A stretch of DNA of 64,000 nucleotides from Glandiceps talaboti. Taxonomy: Eukaryota; Hemichordata; Enteropneusta; Spengelidae. The stretch spans positions 12,004,776 to 12,068,775 of the forward strand of contig NC_135568.1 in assembly GCF_964340395.1 (NCBI RefSeq). Reading direction: 5' to 3'. Position 1 is the stretch's first letter. Each line of letters starts with the position of its first letter. This document shows, in pieces, positions 58,291 through 64,000 of this stretch. The notes under the pieces were generated by a model. That model had not been told where the DNA came from and did not search any database. It saw only the letters and a program-made list of their open reading frames with translations. The position numbers and the translations under genes were made by a program.

Positions 58291-58554
58291 AACGTGCAGA
58301 ATTCATCACTGCATTCCGAGACATCAAAGCAACCGTTGGAGACAGAGTTATATTTGAATGTATCATATCTAATGAACGTGCCGAAGTGACGTGGGAGAAA
58401 GATGGAATACAACTATTTGAAAGTGACAGAGTTCACATCATTGCTGATGGAGAACGTAGAGCCCTAGTCATTGAAAATTGTGGACCACGTGATATTGCCA
58501 GATACACAGCTGTGTGTGTGGATCTCAGAACATCAGCATCTCTCTATGTAACAG
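58291..58554 (+). CDS. Exon 81, Ig with a canonical Cys pair
   Basis: ERAEFITAFRDIKATVGD, VIFECIISNERAEVTWEKDG, then RDIARYTAVCVDLR. Cys in FEC and AVC give the classical Ig disulfide positions, which the VKAG-class Ig domains here lack. 264 bp, the shortest whole-domain exon. Intronic repeats of one family lie on both sides. Confidence 0.92.
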
Positions 58555-58684
58555 GTAAGTGTAACTATGACAACAAACCACTACATATATGATACTTACA
58601 TTGTCTATTTCATATTTCAACCCCTAACATGAACTATATGAATAGGGTCCATTCATCCTTGTGTGTGTATCTACCCATGTACAC

Positions 58685-58745
58685 AAACTGTTTCATTCAA
58701 ACCTTGCACAAAGATGATATACTATGGGCATATGCATGCCACACT
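58685..58745 (+). repeat. Copy of the 'ttcattcaaacc' segment, right of exon 81
   Basis: 'tttcattcaaaccttgcaca' followed by 'gatatactatggg' matches the element at 58087-58250 in the same orientation. Confidence 0.6.
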
Positions 58746-58931
58746 GGTCATTACTGTGAGGGCTACATGTAATCATGAAACTAAAGTTAACTTTCAATAA
58801 ACGCAGAAAGATCAGTATACAAAATACATCCCAACTAATAAGTACAAAAATTAACTATTTTTTAACAATATCTTTAAAACTGAAATCTTTGATTGTTTTC
58901 CGTTACTAACCTTTGAACTTTGGTATTACAG

Positions 58932-59216
58932 CTGTACCAACTCTAGACATGGACGCCGTCCCAGACGTGGTAACACTGAAATCGGGTAATGTCCTACGTC
59001 TAGCTGTACCATACAGTGGTGTACCTACACCTAACATCTCATGGTATAGATACGATGTCAAGATACAACAAGACAGAAGAATCCGTATTGATTGCTTTGA
59101 CAACAAAACAACATTAGTCATCAAAGAAACACTGAGAAGTGACTCTGGAAAGTATTCTATCACAGCCTCCAATGAAGCTGGTAAAATCACAGCTGATATC
59201 CATGTTAATGTACTTG
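58932..59216 (+). CDS. Exon 82, Ig
   Basis: AVPTLDMDAVPDVV, LKSGNVLRLAVPYSGVPTP, ISWYRYD, SDSGKYSITASNEAG, VNVL. VKAG-class Ig directly after exon 81, giving an Ig-Ig pair. Confidence 0.93.
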
Positions 59217-59778
59217 GTAAGTTAATAAGGTATTTTCAACTAATATCAGGAGTAATTCAATACACAAACAGCTTGAATCTTTGACTGGTTTCACACCATG
59301 ACTGGGATTTTTTCAAGAAGTTTTTCATCTGATATTTCCACTCTTTTGTTTCAACATTTCAAACACCATAAAATTGTCACACACTAACACATATACAGCA
59401 CATGACAGTAAAGAAGGGAGTGTGGAGAAAAGAATATATGGAACAGTCCTAATTATAGAAACACCAATAAATGGCAACAACAAACACATCATTACTTTCC
59501 TGTTCACAAATTGCTATCATGTTGTGTATGTATGATTTTCCTACCCCCACCTAAGTAAAGATTATTAACCCAAAACAGTGGCGGTTTTCATAGCTGTTTG
59601 CTAACTTCCAGCATTTTTCAGTAAAATTGAATAATAATATGTATCCCACACAGTTTCTGAAATATGAGGACTTGGATTCCTTGAAAAGCTAATCCAGAAA
59701 CATCAGCTATATTCAACATTTTTCAACTGAGAACATTTTATCGTAACTATTTTGGTTTTGTTGCGTATTTTCTTACAG

Positions 59779-60081
59779 ATGTACCAGGAGCACCAACTGG
59801 ACCTCTAGAAATCTCAGATGTTGGTAAATACAATGTCAGTCTGTCATGGGAACCACCAAAGGAGAATGGTGGCAGTAAGGTAGAATGCTATACTGTGGAG
59901 AGACGTGAGAGATTTATGAAGACATGGTTGGTAGAAAGTAATGCTGTTATGAACACAACATATACAGTCACTAAATTACAGGAAAATACAGCCTATGAAT
60001 TCCGAGTCTGTGCTGAGAATCTGTACGGTGTTGGTCCACCTCTAGAAGGAACGGAACCAGTTGTCTGCAAGAGTCCTTACA
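59779..60081 (+). CDS. Exon 83, FN3
   Basis: Starts DVPGAPTGPLEISDVGKYN, Trp in LSWEPPKENGGSKVECY, then VERRERFMKTWLVESNAVM and AENLYGVGPPLEG, tail KSPY. Ends on A, giving Thr with exon 84. Confidence 0.93.
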
Positions 60082-60415
60082 GTAAGTTTTACTTTACGCT
60101 GAATTTATGTGGGATATATTTTATGAAGATCTCATGATTCATAAACATTCAAATCAAACTATCTCAAATCAATTGAATAATAAACTATACTATGAATCTT
60201 TGCTAATTTCTGCCCTAGAATATATGTAATTTTGGTCTTCAATTGATTCCTAAACACTGGGAAGTCTTTTACATTTCATTTCTGTACAAAGGGATTATAA
60301 AAGATGTCCATGACTACATCTTTTCACATTTTCATTCCTCCATAAAATAAACAAAAAGTTTATCTCTGACAAAAGTTGTCAGGTTTTACGAAAATTTGTT
60401 GTGTTCTATTTATCA

Positions 60416-60542
60416 ACTGTGTCCCTGTAAACAAATGTAACTACCAAAGACCATAAAGTTACAGACTGTGTCCCTTTAAACAAACGTAGCCACAAAGACC
60501 ATAAAGTTACAGACTGTGTCCCTTTAAACAAAAGTAAACTAC
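60416..60542 (+). repeat. ~48-bp tandem repeat in intron 83
   Basis: Units at 60416-60464, 60465-60512 and a partial one from 60513. Each starts 'actgtgtccct.taaacaaa'; the first two end 'accataaagttacag'. The partial third unit lies within about 30 bp of the exon 84 acceptor. Confidence 0.9.
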
Positions 60543-60573
60543 ATGTAATTGTGTGTTGTGTTCTATTCATCAG

Positions 60574-60879
60574 CTGTACCAAGCATGCCTGGACTACCAG
60601 AGATCTACTCCATCAAGAAAGATCGTATGACATTGACCTGGACTGAACCCAGATTTGATGGTGGACTGCCAATCCAAGGATACATTATGGAGAGACGTGA
60701 ACGTACTAGTCTACACTGGTCAAGAATCACCAAAGAACTGATTGAAGACACTAACTATACAGTTACTATGTTGACTGAAGGTTATGAGTATGAGTTCAGA
60801 GTATCTGCTGTCAATGAGGAAGGTAGAGGAGCTCCTAGTGAATCTACTTCACCACCTAGAGCAGCTAGAGAATACATCA
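60574..60879 (+). CDS. Exon 84, FN3
   Basis: Starts TVPSMPGLPEIYSIKKDRM, Trp in LTWTEPRFDGGLPIQGY, then MERRERTSLHWSRITKELI and SAVNEEGRGAPSES, ending REYI|. Second of three consecutive FN3 domains. Confidence 0.93.
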
Positions 60880-61146
60880 GTAAGTATCAAGAGTCACTTA
60901 AATATCAACCTTGCCTTATACAAACCATCCCCTCTCACTTCATCCCAACAAAGACAAAAATTTCGCTTTGGTCTAATGAAAAATATCAACGATGTAACTG
61001 AAATTTAAGATCAGTGTCCATAAATTATGCAAATTAGGTTGATTCCATGCTAAACCATTGCAATTAAACTAACAAATGTATGGATATTAGTTTGGCCTAA
61101 GTTTAACAAGGGGTGACTAAAATTTCAAATCATATTTGTTTTACAG

Positions 61147-61443
61147 GGGTACCATCACCACCTGGTGTGCCAACTGTCCATGATGTCACCCCAACATCTG
61201 TACGTCTGACATGGCTAACACCAATCTCCAATGGTGGCAGTGCCATCACACACTATGTCGTAGAGAGACGTATCCGAGGATCTTACGACTGGACTCATCG
61301 TGTCGCCGTTGAAGAAACAGCATGCTTCTTGAAAGACCTGTTTGAAGAAGTTGAATATGTGTTCCGTATCAGAGCTGTTAATGCAGCCGGTGAAAGTGAC
61401 CCAAGCAAAGCATCAGAACCTATTGTTACTGAAGATGTCACAA
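61147..61443 (+). CDS. Exon 85, FN3
   Basis: Starts RVPSPPGVPTVHDVTPTSV, Trp in LTWLTPISNGGSAITHY, then VERRIRGSYDWTHRVAVEE and RAVNAAGESDPSKAS. The donor is A|GTAATT; with exon 86 the junction codon is AGT (Ser). Confidence 0.9.
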
Positions 61444-61894
61444 GTAATTATCTTGTCAATTTCTAAGAAAAATTTAAGAGTTGCATAAATTAACATCCTG
61501 AAAAGTTTACAACCAAAGATTCCAGTGTAATGATGCAACTCATTTTGAGAAGTTTTAGAAGACCTATGATTTATGAGAGACTATCGACACTACACTTTAT
61601 AAATATTGTAGCAGACATGAATTTTAATTTTGATTTAATTTTCACACAGTAGAGGCCAGAGACTGATATTATTTGTCATCAACTGTTGCAACACGACAAC
61701 ATTAGTTGAAATACATTACACTGAAATGTATCAAATATTTAGCCATTAGTTTAAAAGATGAGTTGGAAAACTAAATTCAAAAACACAGAATTTATACTCA
61801 AGAAGTTTACCGTTATTGATATGGTTACAAAATATTATTTTTACAGAATGGATCTATAAAATTGTAATTTGTAAATTTCAATGATTATTTTCAG

Positions 61895-62006
61895 GTGGAG
61901 TTGCACCATCATTTGTTGAAGAACTTGTTGATGTACCTGTCTCTGAAGGCAGTCCAGCTCAGTTCACCTGCAAAGTTGTTGGTTCACCCAAACCTAAAAT
62001 CAGATG
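61895..62006 (+). CDS. Exon 86, Ig, first half
   Basis: SGVAPSFVEELVDVPVSEG, QFTCKVVGSPKPKIR, then the intron cuts the core Trp codon (TG|G). This is the only phase-2 intron and the only split domain in the window. Confidence 0.9.
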
Positions 62007-62150
62007 GTAAGCATTGAATTCACTTCTGAATTCTGAACCCTTCTGGGAATATTTAACATAATAACTGTACAGATTGAGTGTCTAGGAGTTTATAAGAGAC
62101 CAATGATAAAGAATTTATAAAAAGTGTGAAGTTCAGTAGTTGATAGACAG

Positions 62151-62203
62151 TGCCCTCTAGTGGTAAATCATGCATCAGTGTAGTATAGTAACACTAGAGG
62201 GCG
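62151..62203 (+). promoter_or_regulatory. Inverted pair of CTCF-like motifs
   Basis: gccctctagtg (62152-62162) and cactagagggc (62192-62202) form an 11-bp perfect inverted repeat. Each closely fits the bilaterian CTCF core CCASYAGRKGGC; the left copy is on the minus strand and the right on the plus. The match is by consensus only; it may also be part of a repeat. Confidence 0.4.
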
Positions 62204-62385
62204 GTATATAGTAAATTTTTATTAAATGTCAATGGTGTATATGGCATATTAATTCACAATATTTTTTTGGATAGATAAATTATTTCAAACATTCAAGCAA
62301 AATTTGTGTATTGGGCAAAATCTTAAATTATAGTCCAACAAAATTTATGCCACAATCAACATAAATTTTGGAAATATTATTGTAG

Positions 62386-62561
62386 GATTCGTCGTGGACA
62401 TGAGTTATTTGTTGGACGTCGTCATCAAATGATGGAAGAGGAGGAGAATGTCCATACTCTGTGGATTCCCAAGGCCGGATTAACAGATGGTGGAATGTAC
62501 ACTCTGGAAATCTACAACAGGAAAGGAAAAGCTAGATCATCAGCTGAACTGATCATACAAA
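62386..62561 (+). CDS. Exon 87, Ig, second half
   Basis: Completes Trp, then IRRGHELFVGRRHQMMEEE, LWIPKAGLTDGGMYTLEIY and AELIIQ. The acidic EEEEN stretch and the LEIYN F-strand without Cys distinguish it from exon 81. Its class resembles the Ig domains shortly before the titin kinase; that comparison is from memory. Confidence 0.9.
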
Positions 62562-62614
62562 GTAAGTACACAATTATGTAATTTCTTGAATTTCTATGCA
62601 CACACTGTTTCAAA

Positions 62615-62860
62615 TCTATATTCTTGAATCTGGCCATTTTTTTTAAACAGTGCCCTCTATGGCAAGATCTGAATTTCTTCCTGCCAGTTTTCAACTACCG
62701 TACTTACTTGAATCTGACCACATTTTACAAGTCAGTTTTCAGCTCAAATGTGCCCTCTGTGATCTGATCAGAATTTCTACATGCCAGCGTTCAACCCGAT
62801 ATTCTAGAATCTGACTAAAAATATTTAAACAACCCCCTCTATGGCCAGACAGGAATAAAC
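62615..62860 (+). repeat. ~95-bp degenerate repeats in intron 87
   Basis: Three related blocks carry 'ttgaatctg(g/a)cca' or 'agaatctgac', then '(t)gccctct.tg' or 'cccctctatgg', then in the first two 'gccag.(t/g)ttcaac'. The CCCTCT word links it to the CTCF-like pair 450 bp upstream. Confidence 0.6.
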
Positions 62861-62984
62861 TTCATTGATGGTAAACTTATAACTGTATCTGACCATCATT
62901 TATCACTGTTATTTGTAATGAATGGTTGATAAAATACCACTGTGTGACAGTAGTTTTAACTTTGTTCACATTTGTTTTGTACAG

Positions 62985-63269
62985 CACCACCAACTCTACA
63001 ACTAGACCACAAATACAGGGAGTTGTCTGTGAAAGCAGGTGACATTGTCCGTATCGCTGTCAACTTTGCTGGTGTACCTAGACCATTCATTGCATGGCGT
63101 AAAGGAGACACTGAGGTGACAAGTAAAGGTCGATTCAAGATTGAAGTCAGAGGTAATACATGTTATCTGGTCATCAGAGACATAGAGAGAGAAGATGCCG
63201 GTGAATACACCATGACTGTCTCCAACCCACAAGGCTCACTATCTTGTCATCCCAGAATTATTGTTCTCG
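62985..63269 (+). CDS. Exon 88, Ig
   Basis: TPPTLQLDHKYRELSVKAG, VRIAVNFAGVPRPFIAWRK, EREDAGEYTMTVSNPQG, IIVL. Forms an Ig-Ig pair with exons 86/87. Confidence 0.93.
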
Positions 63270-63499
63270 GTAAGTCTCCAATTAACTGGATTTTTTTTTC
63301 ATAAAATACACTCTTAATATCTTTTGTCATCCAAAAATCGACGTTGGTTTGAGTTCTCAAACCTTAATTTTTTGTATGTAAAGTACAAATAGAAACAAAA
63401 AATTTACCAGTCTAGTGCCTTGATTAACCAATTTAATATGAATAGATCACTGATAACAAAAGACATATTTACAATATTAATAATTTTATATATTTTCAG

Positions 63500-63799
63500 A
63501 CAAACCTGGCCCTCCAACTGGTCCACTCAAATGCAATGAAGTCACAAGAGATTCTACTGTGTTGTCATGGTTACCACCCAAAGATGATGGTGGATCTGCC
63601 ATCATTCGTTACGTGATTGAAATGAGAGAAGCCAATAAGTTTGCCTGGTTCAGAGTGGGATCTACTCCCGTACTGGAACACAAAATGACAAACCTTATTG
63701 AAGGACATTCCTATGTATTCAGAGTGTGTGCTGAGAATCAACTTGGCGCTGGTGAAGCACTGGAAGCAATGGAATCTATTTTGGCTAAGAGACCATATG
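63500..63799 (+). CDS. Exon 89, FN3, last exon in window
   Basis: Starts DKPGPPTGPLKCNEVTRDS, Trp in LSWLPPKDDGGSAIIRY, then IEMREANKFAWFRVGS and AENQLGAGEALEAMES, tail KRPY and donor GTAAGT. The gene continues beyond the window. Confidence 0.92.
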
Positions 63800-64000
63800 G
63801 TAAGTTGATCAAGTTAATAGTAAAGTTGGCATGATTCTGTGGTCTAGGTGGAAGAGCCTTGTCAGTTCCACTGATATGTGTAAGGAAGCATGCAACACAG
63901 TCCTGATATTTAGTCCTAAAACTGTTACATACAGTCATTCTAAGTCTGAATGAATAGCAAATCTGAAGTGTCTGTTTTAAGGGCAGTCCAAAGTAGGTGA

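Larger units (their letters stand above)
1..63799 (+). other. TTN-like: Titin/twitchin-like giant sarcomeric protein gene, partial (89 exons, internal part)
   Basis: One reading frame runs through 89 exons whose junctions all keep phase; 87 exons start in phase 1 and end in phase 1, and only exons 86/87 share a phase-2 intron. I see 86 FN3 and 8 Ig domains. FN3 landmarks are the strand-B Trp in LxWxPPxxDGG, GYxxEK(R)K, YEFRVxAENKAG and the AKPPYG tail. Ig landmarks are VKAGxxxxxxIPF, W(Y)KD and DxGxYxxxxxNxAG. These features, and domain order, identify the titin/twitchin/projectin family, whose members lie along myosin thick filaments and act as scaffold and spring. Start, stop, PEVK, Z-disc part and kinase are outside the window. 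Orthology to vertebrate TTN versus twitchin/projectin cannot be settled here. Most introns are 150-900 bp; where no repeat is listed I saw nothing recognisable in them. Confidence 0.93.

Noticed and set aside
1-64000. Bacterial features (ribosome binding sites, operons, terminators) and tRNA/rRNA genes
   Set aside because: The window is intron-rich animal DNA inside one gene; the only tRNA-like sequence is the SINE candidate head near 24.7 kb.

Overview
The window is the inside of one giant spliced animal gene on the + strand. I resolve 89 coding exons. The first is cut by the left edge, and the last ends at a splice donor 201 bases before the right edge. They encode a titin/twitchin-type sarcomeric protein of roughly 9,400 residues in this window alone (94 domains at about 100 residues; an estimate). 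The sequence shows GT-AG introns, AT-rich intronic DNA, microsatellites and one SINE-like insertion, so the source is a metazoan. The one-domain-per-exon layout differs from the huge fused A-band exon of vertebrate titin, which suggests an invertebrate bilaterian. I cannot fix the phylum. There is no promoter, start codon, stop codon of the main reading frame or RNA gene in view.

Region 1 (1-48319, exons 1-70) is an uninterrupted run of 74 fibronectin type III (FN3) domains with no Ig domain. Almost every exon encodes exactly one FN3 domain. Each starts after the first base of the codon for the D/G/T of '(D/G/T)VPxxPGxP' and ends one base after the Tyr codon of 'AKPPY', so the introns are phase 1 at both ends. 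Exons 14, 35, 50 and 54 carry two FN3 domains. By pairwise resemblance the exons fall into an ordered series that I letter a to o (15 exons, 16 domains). It occurs three times: SR1 exons 1-15, SR2 exons 16-36, SR3 exons 37-51. A fourth cycle starts at exons 52-53 and then dissolves into individually diverged FN3 exons 54-70. SR2 is longer because its g-h-i trio is present three times (exons 22-30).

Region 2 (48856-49053, exon 71) is a 66-residue non-domain linker with no canonical GT donor. It is either spliced through a GC donor or read through to a nearby stop.

Region 3 (50883-63799, exons 72-89) changes to mixed Ig and FN3: Ig-Fn-Fn three times, then Ig-Fn-Fn-Ig-Ig-Fn-Fn-Fn-Ig-Ig-Fn. From memory, this last order matches the stretch that precedes the kinase in titin and twitchin, so a kinase may lie just downstream; this is an inference. 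In muscle such proteins run along the thick filament and scaffold myosin and its associated proteins.

The introns hold many tandem repeats (39-bp, 35-bp, 48-bp, about 130-bp, about 140-bp and tetranucleotide arrays), two palindrome-rich AAGTATACTT elements, a SINE candidate with an 11-bp target-site duplication, and a pair of CTCF-like motifs in inverted orientation.
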